The translations under genes and the position numbers were made by a program. DNA of 64,000 nucleotides, from the NCBI GenBank assembly GCA_965237855.1, contig CBDEGK010000003.1:248001-312000 (forward strand), given 5' to 3'. The notes below the pieces were generated by a model that worked only from the letters and a program-made list of their open reading frames with translations, was not told where the DNA came from and made no database searches. Origin of the DNA: CBDEGK01 sp965237855. Its GTDB lineage: Bacteria > Pseudomonadota > Gammaproteobacteria > Pseudomonadales > Halieaceae. Shown in pieces: positions 40,695-49,555 of the stretch. How positions within the stretch are numbered: position 1 is the stretch's first letter; each line of letters begins with the position of its first letter.

Positions 40695-42305
40695 ATGGCC
40701 TGGAATATCAGCGAAGCGGTTTATCGCATCAGTCAAACCAACATTGGTGATCGTCCGGCCTTAATACACGGCGACCAGGAAATCAGTTACCGAGAGTTGG
40801 TACGCCGCTGTTCCGGGCTGGCCAGTTGGTTGCAGTCACTGGAGCTCCCCCGTAATGCGCACGTCGGCCACTACATGCGCAATTCCAATGCCTACATGGA
40901 GACCTTTATCGGTGCCGGTCTGGCGGGCATGGCCCACGTCAACGTCAACTACCGCTATCTCGACCAGGAACTGATCGATCTATGCGTGAGCCTGGATATA
41001 CGGGTGCTGGTTTACGACGCTGAATTTGCCGAACGAGTAGCGGCCATCAAGGATCAGCTGACGGATACCGTCGGTTTTGTGGAAGTGGGGCCGGGTCCCC
41101 CCCGCAATGACTTCGCGGTCAGCCTCGCTGATCTTTACGAGCACGACAGCTCGAACTTCGAACGACGGTGCTCCAGCGATGATCTGATGATTATCGCCAC
41201 AGGGGGTACCACCGGCTTGCCCAAGGGCACCATGTGGCGAAATGAGGATCTGTGGTTTAAGCAAAAAATCTCCCAGGGCAGCAGAATGCAGGCCCTCGAC
41301 CTGCCCCAACACCCGGACAACCTGGACCAACATATAGCCAACGTGCTGAAGCTGCCGGAGCCCACCCCATTCATGCCCCTCAGCCCACTGATGCACGGCG
41401 CGGCCAGCCTGATGGCGATCCTGATGTTGTGTCAGGGCACGGCTGTACTCACCACGCCGGGAGAGAAATTCGATGCCGACCAGACCCTGGACCTGGTGAA
41501 GCGCTACCAGGTCAGCGCCATGTCGATTGTGGGTGACGCCTTTGCCATACCCCTGGTGGCGGCGTTGGAGCAACGCAGTGATGAGGGCCTGCTCGACAGT
41601 CTACAAATGATGGTATCGACCGGAGCCTCCCTGAGCGAAGCCTACCGCAGTGCGTTATTGCGCCATCAACCCGGGCTGCTATTGTTCGATACACTGGGTT
41701 CTTCGGAGGCGTCGGGGTTTGCTGTGTCCACCCCGGAAGCCGGCGTTTTCCGCCCACTCAACACCACCCGAGTGTTCGACGATGAGTTGAACGAAGTGGT
41801 GCCCGGCAGCGACACCATCGGCATTGCCTATTCCGGTGGTTACAGTCCCATCGGTTATTACAAGCAACCGGAAAAATCCGCTGAAACATTTATGCAGATC
41901 AACGGTGAGCGCTACGTCAAGACGGGCGATCGCTGCACAGTGCGCGACGATGGCATGCTGATATTGCTGGGCCGCGACAGCACGGTGATCAATACTGGCG
42001 GTGAAAAAGTCTACACGGTGGAGGTGGAACGGGCGCTGATGGACCACCCGGTTATTTCCGACGCACTGGTCGTGGGCGTACCCCATCCCCGCTTCGGCAA
42101 TATGGTGGTCGCCGTGGTCGAGGGTAGCGGCTTGAACGCCAACACCATCGACGTTCCTGAAATCCAGGAAGCCACTCGCCAGATCCTGGCGGACTACAAA
42201 GTGCCCAGACAAATCTTTGCCATTGAATCCCTGCAACGGGCAGCCAATGGCAAACCCAACTACCCTTTTGTAACCCAATACGCAAAACAACAACTGGAAG
42301 GATAA
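40695..42305 (+). CDS. acyl-CoA synthetase (AMP-forming, ANL superfamily)
   Basis: A 536-residue adenylate-forming enzyme. The phosphate-binding loop is IIATGGTTGLPKGTMW (about 160-175), motif LFDTLGSSEASGFAV lies at about 335, RYVKTGDRCTVRDDGMLILL contains the Asp/Arg signature, and NGKPNYPFVT ends near the C-terminal catalytic Lys. It activates a carboxylate to its CoA thioester. It lies in the operon 38128-43880 between the thiolase-like gene and the SDR at 42310, so it probably starts or feeds the CoA-linked pathway. A GAGGAG site precedes the ATG. Confidence 0.93.
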   Translation: MAWNISEAVYRISQTNIGDRPALIHGDQEISYRELVRRCSGLASWLQSLELPRNAHVGHYMRNSNAYMETFIGAGLAGMAHVNVNYRYLDQELIDLCVSLDIRVLVYDAEFAERVAAIKDQLTDTVGFVEVGPGPPRNDFAVSLADLYEHDSSNFERRCSSDDLMIIATGGTTGLPKGTMWRNEDLWFKQKISQGSRMQALDLPQHPDNLDQHIANVLKLPEPTPFMPLSPLMHGAASLMAILMLCQGTAVLTTPGEKFDADQTLDLVKRYQVSAMSIVGDAFAIPLVAALEQRSDEGLLDSLQMMVSTGASLSEAYRSALLRHQPGLLLFDTLGSSEASGFAVSTPEAGVFRPLNTTRVFDDELNEVVPGSDTIGIAYSGGYSPIGYYKQPEKSAETFMQINGERYVKTGDRCTVRDDGMLILLGRDSTVINTGGEKVYTVEVERALMDHPVISDALVVGVPHPRFGNMVVAVVEGSGLNANTIDVPEIQEATRQILADYKVPRQIFAIESLQRAANGKPNYPFVTQYAKQQLEG

Positions 42306-42309
42306 TAAT

Positions 42310-43074
42310 ATGTCTCAATCAGATGGACAGCTTGTAGGAAAGGTGGCGGTTGTCGTCGGCGCCTCCGGCGAGAAAAATTTCGGTTCGTCGATCGCCCGTC
42401 GCCTGGCCAAAGCCGGTGCCAAGGTGGTGGTGTCGGCGCGCCGGGTAGAACCGCTGCAAGCCCTGGCTGAGGAAATTGGTGGCATGGCGGTGGCTTGCGA
42501 CGTCACCGACGAATCACAAATAGAGAACCTGTTTCAGAGTACCAAGCAAGAGTACGGCCGTGTCGACATCGCCGTGAACAGTGCTGGCGGCATGGGCGGC
42601 GGGCCCATCGCTGAGGTCACCGCAGAAGATATGTTGCCCACCTTGCAAGTCAGCTTTATGGGCGCGATCTTGATCTTCAAGCACGCCGCTGCGGTGATGG
42701 ACGACGGCGGCTCCATCATGACCATCTCTTCACTAACAGCACGACTACCCGGGCCAGGCTTAGGCATCTACGCCGGCGCCCGCGCCGGTATCGACTATGC
42801 TCTCAAGGTCGCTGCTATTGAGTACGCTGAAAAACGCATCCGCTTCAATTCGATTGCCGCGGGTCTCATTGAAACCGATATGACCGCCGGCTTGTTCGCT
42901 ACCCCAGGCGTGGTAGATATGTTCACCCAGGCTATCCCCGCGGGCCGGATGGGCACCGTCGAAGACATCGCCGAAGCCGCACTATGGCTGGCGGACGACA
43001 ATGCCTCAGGCTTTGTAAATGGCCAGCTGATTGATCTGGCCGGTGGCCAACAAATGGGTAAACTACCGGGTTAA
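42310..43074 (+). CDS. SDR family oxidoreductase with YxxxR in place of YxxxK
   Basis: A 254-residue Rossmann-fold dehydrogenase. The cofactor loop is VVVGASGEKNFGSSIARRLA, followed by the NSAGG motif and the catalytic serine in SSLTARLPG. The active-site segment reads IYAGARAGIDYALK, so the lysine of YxxxK aligns with an arginine. The C-terminus LADDNASGFVNGQLIDLAGG is typical of 3-hydroxyacyl or FabG-like SDRs. It likely oxidises a hydroxyl of a CoA-bound intermediate. It follows the acyl-CoA synthetase after four bases. Confidence 0.88.
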   Translation: MSQSDGQLVGKVAVVVGASGEKNFGSSIARRLAKAGAKVVVSARRVEPLQALAEEIGGMAVACDVTDESQIENLFQSTKQEYGRVDIAVNSAGGMGGGPIAEVTAEDMLPTLQVSFMGAILIFKHAAAVMDDGGSIMTISSLTARLPGPGLGIYAGARAGIDYALKVAAIEYAEKRIRFNSIAAGLIETDMTAGLFATPGVVDMFTQAIPAGRMGTVEDIAEAALWLADDNASGFVNGQLIDLAGGQQMGKLPG

Positions 43075-43091
43075 TCTAACGGAGGAAATGC

Positions 43092-43880
43092 ATGGACTTA
43101 GGCATTGCTGGCAAAAAGGCCATCGTCAACGGCGGCAGTGCCGGACTCGGCCGCGGTGCCGCCCTGGCCCTGGCGCGGGAAGGCTGCGAAGTTTATATTT
43201 CCGCACGTAATGAAGAACGCCTGAACAATGCCGTCACAGATATGGCCGCTGCAACCGGCGCCACGGTAATTGGCATCTGCGCTGATCACTCCACGGTCGA
43301 GGGACGCGAGAAAATACTTGCCGCCTGCCCCGAGCCAGACATCCTTATTGGCACCTGCAGCCCGCCTCCCATGTCCGGGAATTTTCGCGAAGTCAGTGTC
43401 GAAGACTGGCAGCAACACCTGGCAGTAGGGCTTATCAGTCCGGTGGAATTTATGAAAGCCGTTGTCGATGGGATGGCCGAGCGTGGCTTTGGCCGCATCG
43501 TCAATATCACCACCGGTGCGGCCAAGTTTCCCGCCGAAGTAAGGGTGCTTTCAGGCCCGCCGCGAGCAGCGCTATCCAATTACACCACCGCCATCGCCAA
43601 AACCCTCGCCAAGCACAACGTGGTCATCAACAACCTGCTGCCAGGTATGCACCACACAGCCGCCACCGAGAAGAACTTCGGAGAACGGGCCGCCGAACGG
43701 GGTGTCAGCTACGATGAGTTGGTGCAGGAATGGATCGACTACTGGCGTATTGGTGCCAATCGCTTTGGCGATGCAGAGGATTTTGGCGCACTTTGTGCCA
43801 TGCTATGTTCTAGCCAGGTAGGTTTCATGGTGGGTCAGGATATCGTCGTCGATGGCGGCATGGGCTCCTCGACTTTCTAA
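43092..43880 (+). CDS. SDR family oxidoreductase, atypical active site
   Basis: A 262-residue SDR with GGSAGLGRGAALALAREGCE as the cofactor loop and a GGAGGA ribosome-binding site. The usual YxxxK segment is replaced by LSGPPRAALSNYTTAIAK: the Tyr position is Leu/Ser and Lys is Arg. This variant (xSGxxRAA) is known in a subgroup of FabG-like proteins whose activities are poorly characterised. The C-terminal VGQDIVVDGGMGSSTF is normal. It is the last full enzyme of the operon before the small lipoprotein. Confidence 0.85.
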   Translation: MDLGIAGKKAIVNGGSAGLGRGAALALAREGCEVYISARNEERLNNAVTDMAAATGATVIGICADHSTVEGREKILAACPEPDILIGTCSPPPMSGNFREVSVEDWQQHLAVGLISPVEFMKAVVDGMAERGFGRIVNITTGAAKFPAEVRVLSGPPRAALSNYTTAIAKTLAKHNVVINNLLPGMHHTAATEKNFGERAAERGVSYDELVQEWIDYWRIGANRFGDAEDFGALCAMLCSSQVGFMVGQDIVVDGGMGSSTF

Positions 43881-43914
43881 ACAGGAGACATACGCAGCAG
43901 AGCGGAGAAGTAAA

Positions 43915-44115
43915 ATGATTATAGTAAACTACGCGAGTGCAGCCATAATCTGTGGCCTATTGTTGGCGTGTGGCTCTGACGAGTCCGCTGAAGAATCCGG
44001 GGGGGTCATTCCTCAGCACCAACTCGATGCCCTCGAGAAAGCCAAAGGCGTCGAGGCAATGATGCAGGAAGCTGACGATCAGCGCAGAAAGGAAATGGAA
44101 GAAAAAGGCATCTAA
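43915..44115 (+). CDS. small predicted lipoprotein, 66 residues
   Basis: ATG at 43915, 35 bases after the SDR stop, with a GGAGAAGT leader. The signal sequence has lipobox LLLAC (Cys19), followed by a short acidic linker and a charged helix (LDALEKAKGVEAMMQEADDQ). The composition suggests a Lpp-like, coiled-coil or tether role, but it is too short to classify. Readthrough from the catabolic operon is likely. A hairpin follows at 44150. Confidence 0.7.
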   Translation: MIIVNYASAAIICGLLLACGSDESAEESGGVIPQHQLDALEKAKGVEAMMQEADDQRRKEMEEKGI

Positions 44116-44149
44116 ACAGGTAGCAAATATTTTTGATTAAGAAGCTGGA

Positions 44150-44167
44150 GGCAGGCTTACGCCTGCC
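44150..44167. terminator. GC-rich hairpin between convergent genes
   Basis: A perfect stem GGCAGGC-TTAC-GCCTGCC lies between the small lipoprotein gene (+) and the secreted protein gene (-). There is no clear T tract right after it on the plus strand (CCCAGG). On the minus strand the downstream bases become AT-rich. It is probably a bidirectional terminator, but weaker than a canonical one. Confidence 0.5.
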
Positions 44168-44189
44168 CCCAGGTAGAACGTAGTTCAGA

Positions 44190-44969
44190 TTACTCTGCGG
44201 GAATCCCGCCGTCGCGCACCAGCCGTGTGGCGTAGACACGCGGGCTGTTGCAGGACACATTGCCGCGGAATATTTCCGCGCCTTTCACATAGCCCTGACC
44301 ATTGGTGAAGGATTCAAAGTCAGCACCCACTGAGTGGAAGTCCGGATGGCCGACGACCACTTTGTAGTCGTAGTCAATATCACCCATACCCCAGGCGGGA
44401 TACCACACCCAGGCACCCGCCTTGGAACCTGTGGCGGCCATATGCGCGCCCCACTCCTTTTCCATCGCAAGGCCATCAAGCCCGGTCTTGCCTTCAGCTA
44501 GAGTACAGTCAGTAAAGATGGTCACGCTGGTGGCACTGGGCCAGTCCATCGGTGCCTTGACGTTGGTCGAGGCGGAGCTGCTGTGCATGGGACAGTCGAC
44601 CACCTTGAAAAATTCCGCATTCATGGCGGCACCATCTCCGAACACCGATTGTTGCTCATTAGCACCCATAGCTGCGCCGTCTGCCCAGGCACCGACCCAG
44701 CCGACATCCATCTCATAATCGCCACCATTGGTGTAGTGAGGCACCAGGGTCCAGGCGGTATAGGCCGCGGCGCCATTGTCATCCATCCATGTGTTCCACT
44801 TGTCGATCACCCGCTGCAGGTCCTTGTAAGATTTGCCCTTCAGGTAATTGCAGCTAAACACCTCCACCGGCACAAAGCGTGGCGGCGTATCATCCTGGGC
44901 GACTGCGGACGTGCTCCCCAGCATAGGCAGGGCGGCTAGCGCCGCGATTGTTGTTAGTATTTTTCTCAT
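44190..44969 (-). CDS. secreted protein of unknown function, 259 residues
   Basis: The signal peptide is clear (MRKILTTIAALAALPMLGST, cleavage after SAVAQ). The mature part begins RFVPVEVFSCNYLKGKSYKD and contains four Cys, many Trp and Gly/Asp-rich strands (YEMDVGWVGAWADGAAMG, DCTLAEGKTGLDGLAMEK, AWVWYPAWGMGDIDYDYKVV). This suggests a periplasmic or extracellular all-beta protein stabilised by disulfides. I recognise no family, although similar proteins seem common in marine Gammaproteobacteria. The 239-base AT-rich gap upstream (44970-45208) probably holds its promoter; I see no exact boxes. Confidence 0.75.
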   Translation of the reverse strand: MRKILTTIAALAALPMLGSTSAVAQDDTPPRFVPVEVFSCNYLKGKSYKDLQRVIDKWNTWMDDNGAAAYTAWTLVPHYTNGGDYEMDVGWVGAWADGAAMGANEQQSVFGDGAAMNAEFFKVVDCPMHSSSASTNVKAPMDWPSATSVTIFTDCTLAEGKTGLDGLAMEKEWGAHMAATGSKAGAWVWYPAWGMGDIDYDYKVVVGHPDFHSVGADFESFTNGQGYVKGAEIFRGNVSCNSPRVYATRLVRDGGIPAE

Positions 44970-45208
44970 TTTTTGACATCCTTTGTTTAGAAAAATTTGT
45001 GAGTTTTGCCACCACCATGGTCAAAGCGGCTGCACTTAAAGACACATCCTCGACTAGCCCGGCTTTTCTTAGCATTCGCTAGTGAGAGTTAAAGAATAGT
45101 TGGTTTACGCTTACCCGCTCGAAAATGGTCAGTAATATTTATACGAATTTGTGCTTAATAAAAATCTGCTAATAGACAAAATACATAACATTGAACGGAG
45201 CTGATCGC

Positions 45209-46108
45209 CTAAAAACTCAGGTAGGGCCTGACATGATGAAGAAACATCTGAACCTTGGGCGGGGTTTGTAAGCGCTGGGGATAGACGGCATAGATAGATG
45301 CCGACGGCGTTCGGTACTCATTTAAAATGGGGACTAAATGGCCTTGATGAATCTCAGTCTCCACCGAATCAGAGGGCAACAGCGCGATACCCAGTCCCTG
45401 CATCGCTGCGCTTTTAATGGCGGTGACGCTATTGGCCACCAGGCTACCTTTGATATCAACGGTTTCGATGTCGCCGTCTTTTTCCAGCATCCAGGTGTAA
45501 TTGATGTCACCCGGGCCGAATTCCCATATGAGACAGCGATGCGCGCCAAGGCCGGCGATGGTTGCGGGCGTATCACAACGTTGAAGGTAATCCGGAGCTG
45601 CCACCAGGCGCGCCCGGACTTGCCCCATCTCCCGCGCGACATAACGCTCATCAAAACGAGCCCCGAAACACAGCGCGAGATCAAAGCCCTCCTCAATGAT
45701 GTCGATCAGATCCTCCGCCGTGTGTAGCTGAATCACCAGTGAAGGATACAACTCGGCAAAACCTGAGATGAATTCACGCATGAGTCGTTCACCCACCAGG
45801 GGAATGGCGCTAACCCTTAGCACGCCTTCCACTGCTCCCTTGAGCTGGGCAACGGTCTGCTCTGCCTCCCGGGCGCTCTGACTGATTTGCCGACAGTGGG
45901 GCAGTATGGCACGCCCCTCTTCCGTCAAGCGGAGCTTGCGAGTCTGCCGGTGCAACAGGCGCACACCGTAATACTGCTCAAGAGCATGCAGCTGCTTACT
46001 GACGGAAGATTTTGCCACGCCCAAGCGCTCCGCCGCCTTGGTAAAGCTGCCAGCGTCGATGACGGCGGCAAAGCAGAGCATTTGCTGTATATGCTGGTTT
46101 GATTTCAT
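45209..46108 (-). CDS. LysR-family transcriptional regulator
   Basis: A 299-residue LysR protein from ATG 46108 (MKSNQHIQQMLCFAAVIDAG). An upstream ATG at 46159 would place the inverted repeats at 46123-46148 inside the coding sequence, so I prefer the shorter form. The winged helix-turn-helix is SFTKAAERLGVAKSSVSKQL; the rest (about 90-299) is the co-inducer domain. It is divergent from the Rieske oxygenase gene at 46227 and very probably controls it and possibly its own expression. Confidence 0.93.
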   Translation of the reverse strand: MKSNQHIQQMLCFAAVIDAGSFTKAAERLGVAKSSVSKQLHALEQYYGVRLLHRQTRKLRLTEEGRAILPHCRQISQSAREAEQTVAQLKGAVEGVLRVSAIPLVGERLMREFISGFAELYPSLVIQLHTAEDLIDIIEEGFDLALCFGARFDERYVAREMGQVRARLVAAPDYLQRCDTPATIAGLGAHRCLIWEFGPGDINYTWMLEKDGDIETVDIKGSLVANSVTAIKSAAMQGLGIALLPSDSVETEIHQGHLVPILNEYRTPSASIYAVYPQRLQTPPKVQMFLHHVRPYLSF

Positions 46109-46122
46109 GAATCCCGGTATTT

Positions 46123-46148
46123 GTTTCCGTGTGGAAACCATTGGTTTC
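46123..46148. promoter_or_regulatory. overlapping inverted repeats, likely LysR operator
   Basis: Two inverted repeats share a central arm: GTTTCC-GTGT-GGAAAC (46123-46138) and GAAACCATTGGTTTC (46134-46148). Further GAAAC copies occur at 46172-46178 and 46199-46204. The position between the divergent LysR and Rieske starts, and the repeated half sites, fit LysR-type recognition and activation sites. Confidence 0.6.
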
Positions 46149-46226
46149 TTTACGGGCATATTATAGCCGGATTAGAAACAAGTACACTGATTGCCATTCG
46201 GAAACATTACCAGCGGGAGCATAGAA

Positions 46227-47225
46227 ATGAATATTGCCACCGATACATTGCCGGATTTGTTCAGCAAGGCAGGGCGCAACTACGAAGAAACCGGCTATGA
46301 ACAATGCTGGTATCCGCTGATGAAATCTGAGCAACTCAAAAGCGGACAGGTGTTGGGCCAAAATTTTCTCGATGGCCGCATCGTTTTGTACCGCGATTCC
46401 GCGGGCAGCGTCCGAGCAATGACGGCCTACTGTCGACATATGGGCTGTGACCTGGCGCTGGCGGATCTGATGGGTGACGAAATACGCTGTCCGTTTCACC
46501 ACTGGCGCTACGGTCCGGATGGGTCCTGCACCCACATTCCCAGTCTTGACGATGACAGTAAAATCCCCTCCCGTGCCCGGCTGTTCAGCTACCCCACGGA
46601 AGAGCGCCTGGGACTCATCTGGGTTTTCAACGGCGTGGAGCCCCTGTACCCGGTGCCCAGCTTTGAAGCACAGGTGGACATGTCCAATACCATTTACCGC
46701 GTGTTCGAGAATGACGAAGAATTTCGCGCCGATCCCTGGTGGATCTTTACCACCAATGCCTTCGACTTTCAGCATCTGCGTTTCGTACACGGCCTGGAAG
46801 AAGAATTCGCCATGCTCAAGGACATTGAGCTGGACGTGACCGACCACAGTATCGGTTATGCCGAGGGCGCTATCACTGTCTGGGGAATCAACTGCACAGT
46901 CGGTATCGCACCACAACGGAATATGGTGGGAGGGGGAACCCCGCTGGGGAATGGTCGCCGACGGGGATTCCGAATTTACTCCGCTAACATCGGCGATGGC
47001 AGCCCCGCAGCCGTCGAACAAGCAGAGGAAGCTATTCAGACAATTTACGAACATGAAACACGCATCATCCTGGATGAAGATGTGCCCATAGTGCAGGATT
47101 TGAATTACCAGGCTGGCGGCTTTCTGGTGCCCGCGGACAAGCAGCTGGCGACCTACCTACGCTATGTTCACGATTACCCCCGCATTCGTATGGCAGAGTT
47201 GATCCAACTGGCGGAAGAGCAATAA
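46227..47225 (+). CDS. Rieske [2Fe-2S] aromatic ring-hydroxylating oxygenase, alpha subunit type
   Basis: A 332-residue Rieske oxygenase; I start it at ATG 46227 with GGGAG upstream (the frame is open from 46191). The Rieske motif is CRHMGCDLALADLMGDEIRC then PFHH (about residues 74-100). The mononuclear iron site is NAFDFQHLRFVHG (Asp, two His). The short form and DFQHLRFVHG resemble vanillate O-demethylase or ketosteroid-9-hydroxylase-type single-component-like oxygenases. A separate reductase is not next to it. It would hydroxylate or demethylate an aromatic or ring compound. It is under the adjacent LysR regulator and precedes a TonB-dependent receptor. Confidence 0.88.
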   Translation: MNIATDTLPDLFSKAGRNYEETGYEQCWYPLMKSEQLKSGQVLGQNFLDGRIVLYRDSAGSVRAMTAYCRHMGCDLALADLMGDEIRCPFHHWRYGPDGSCTHIPSLDDDSKIPSRARLFSYPTEERLGLIWVFNGVEPLYPVPSFEAQVDMSNTIYRVFENDEEFRADPWWIFTTNAFDFQHLRFVHGLEEEFAMLKDIELDVTDHSIGYAEGAITVWGINCTVGIAPQRNMVGGGTPLGNGRRRGFRIYSANIGDGSPAAVEQAEEAIQTIYEHETRIILDEDVPIVQDLNYQAGGFLVPADKQLATYLRYVHDYPRIRMAELIQLAEEQ

Positions 47226-47249
47226 GCAACGCAGACGTCTACCCAAGAA

Positions 47250-47274
47250 GGGGGTCAGGTTTCGTGAAACCAAA
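47250..47274. repeat. degenerate GGGGTCAG half-palindrome
   Basis: GGGGTCAG (47251-47258) followed by the short palindrome GGTTTC-GT-GAAACC. The second arm of the long palindrome seen elsewhere is missing. The GTG start codon of the TonB-dependent receptor (47264) lies in the centre of the small palindrome, so a hairpin could mask it. Confidence 0.45.
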
Positions 47275-49498
47275 ACAGATTCAGCTGACAACAAGACCTT
47301 GTCGTGTTCTTTTAATATCGGTAGGCATTGGCCTGAGTACCGCTTGCGGCTGTGTGCAAGCCGCCAGCGAGAGGATCCTGCAACTGGAAGAAGTGTTGGT
47401 GACCGCACAAAAACGCGAAGAATCGTTGCAGGAAACACCAATTTCCATCACCGCCTTTTCACCGCAGATGTTGGAACAATTGGGAATTAATGCGCCCCAT
47501 GAGGTCGCTGATTTCACGCCCAATTTGATTGCCGATGTCAAACCCGCGACCAGTATCCAGGCAACCTATGCCATACGGGGTTTTGGTCAAGGCGAATCAT
47601 TCGCCGAACCGCGAGTGGCGGTCTACCTGGATGGCATTTACACCGCCGCTGGGCCGGCCTTCGACCTGGTAGATCTGGAGCGCATGGAGGTGCTGCGAGG
47701 GCCCCAGGGCACCCTCTTTGGTCGCAATACCGTGGGTGGGGCGATCAATGTAATCACCGCACGACCTGCAGAAGAATTTGGTTTCAAGCAGCAGCTCAGT
47801 TTCGGCAACAGAGGTTACTGGCGTTCGGTGACTTCGGTTGATGTGCCGCTAGCGGATGCATTGCAGACAAAATGGACCTTCCTGAAAACGGAGACAGATG
47901 GCTGGGCCAACAACAATTTTGTCGGCGCAGGCGTCGAGAAAGATCTGGGCGGGGATGATACCGAGGCCTACCGTGTAGCTGCTCGCTGGCAGGTCACCGA
48001 AGCCATCACCTTGGACTACAGCTATGACCACACCGACGTCGATTTTGTACCTCTGCCCGGACAGTTAAGTTACATCGATCCCAGCTTGCCGGGAAACTTT
48101 GACGGCAGCTATGAGCAAGCGGCTGCCAATGTTGATGACCAGCGTCGCGGAGAATTTGACCTGGACAACGCCGTGACAGATACCAGCAAGAATCGCGGTC
48201 ACAACCTGGTCATAAGTTGGGAACTCGATAGCGTGACCTTGAAGTGGTTGAGTGGCTTCCGGGATAGCCAGTCCACGTTTCCCAATGACCTGGACGGCGG
48301 TGCCTACCTGACAACCTTGTCCCATTCGGAACCTCCCTCCTTATCGGACAGCGATAGCGAATCCCACGAATTGCAGGCAGTGGGCAGTTGGGGCGGGCGT
48401 TTTGACTACGCAGTCGGCCTGTATTACTGGGAATCTGAAGGTGACAGTGAAAACCGGCAAGTCGGTGGTTTCCCGGCGTTTCCTCCGTTTATCTTTTCCT
48501 TTTTCACCGACGCACTCAATACTTTCGAGAACGACTCTACCGCGGTATACGGCCAGTTCACCTACACCCCAGACATTTTGGAAGACCGCCTGCGCCTGAC
48601 CCTGGGCGGCCGCTATACCGAGGACACGCGGGCAGCATCGATACCGAACCTGGATGCCGCTGGCAAGTCTGATTTCGACAATTTCAGCCCCTCGGGCAGT
48701 GCCGATATGCAATGGACACCACAACTGAGCAGCTACTTCAAAATATCCCAGGGCTACACCGCAGGCGGCTGGAACAATCGCGCGTTTAACGCAGAAAGCT
48801 TCGCCGTTCCCGTCGATGAAGAAAATGTGACCAGCTATGAAGTGGGTATCAAATCACAGTGGCTCGATCAGCGTATCAGGCTCAATGCAGCCGTTTTTTA
48901 CAACGATTTTACCGATCAACAAATATCCCAATTCCTGGCCGGCGCAGACGGGTTCACTTCGATTACCGTCAACGCGGCCGAATCTACCATGCAGGGGTTT
49001 GAGCTGGAGATACTGGCTGTTCCGAGCGAGGGCTTAACCCTTAATCTCGGCTGGGGGTACCTGGATGCAGAATTCGAAAAGTACGAAGCAGTGGGTCCAG
49101 AGACGGAAGAGCTGGTGGATGTCTCCGACACGACAGTAGCGCCCTACGCCCCCGAACACACCGTCAACGCGGGCCTGCAATACCAGTTTCCCGCCTTTGG
49201 CTTTGGCAGGCTAACGGCGCGATTGGACGGCAGTTATCGCTCCAAGTCCTTCTCCAATATTTTCAAAGACAGGAACGAGTTCACCACCCTGGACAACCGT
49301 TACCTGTTGAATGCGAGAATTGGTTTGCATGCCTTACCCTGGGTTAGCCAGGGTGACTTACGAATCGCCATCTGGGGCAAAAATCTAACCAACGAGAAAT
49401 ACAGGCAGAGCTCAATTCACTTCGGCCCGCTGGGATTTGCCACCGTGACCTACGGCAAACTGCGTAGTACCGGGGTGGATATTATTTATGAATATTGA
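47264..49498 (+). CDS. TonB-dependent outer-membrane receptor
   Basis: A 744-residue receptor, starting GTG, with signal peptide (LLISVGIGLSTACGCVQAAS). The TonB box and plug domain (about 30-170) read EEVLVTAQKREESLQETPIS, then FDLVDLERMEVLRGPQGTLF and GRNTVGGAINVIT. The 22-strand barrel follows, ending with WGKNLTNEKYRQSS and a final aromatic strand (ILYEY-type: DIIYEY). It imports a large or scarce compound, driven by TonB. It follows the Rieske gene and probably supplies its substrate. Confidence 0.95.
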   Translation: MKPKQIQLTTRPCRVLLISVGIGLSTACGCVQAASERILQLEEVLVTAQKREESLQETPISITAFSPQMLEQLGINAPHEVADFTPNLIADVKPATSIQATYAIRGFGQGESFAEPRVAVYLDGIYTAAGPAFDLVDLERMEVLRGPQGTLFGRNTVGGAINVITARPAEEFGFKQQLSFGNRGYWRSVTSVDVPLADALQTKWTFLKTETDGWANNNFVGAGVEKDLGGDDTEAYRVAARWQVTEAITLDYSYDHTDVDFVPLPGQLSYIDPSLPGNFDGSYEQAAANVDDQRRGEFDLDNAVTDTSKNRGHNLVISWELDSVTLKWLSGFRDSQSTFPNDLDGGAYLTTLSHSEPPSLSDSDSESHELQAVGSWGGRFDYAVGLYYWESEGDSENRQVGGFPAFPPFIFSFFTDALNTFENDSTAVYGQFTYTPDILEDRLRLTLGGRYTEDTRAASIPNLDAAGKSDFDNFSPSGSADMQWTPQLSSYFKISQGYTAGGWNNRAFNAESFAVPVDEENVTSYEVGIKSQWLDQRIRLNAAVFYNDFTDQQISQFLAGADGFTSITVNAAESTMQGFELEILAVPSEGLTLNLGWGYLDAEFEKYEAVGPETEELVDVSDTTVAPYAPEHTVNAGLQYQFPAFGFGRLTARLDGSYRSKSFSNIFKDRNEFTTLDNRYLLNARIGLHALPWVSQGDLRIAIWGKNLTNEKYRQSSIHFGPLGFATVTYGKLRSTGVDIIYEY

Positions 49499-49555
49499 GA
49501 ATGCGATCTGTCCTGGTGGTGCGGCGCGAACGACACAGAGCTAACGTAAAAGAAT

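Noticed and set aside
45001..45075. Small minus-strand frame upstream of the 259-residue secreted protein
   Set aside because: Short, with no ribosome-binding site or homology; the region is more likely a leader and promoter.
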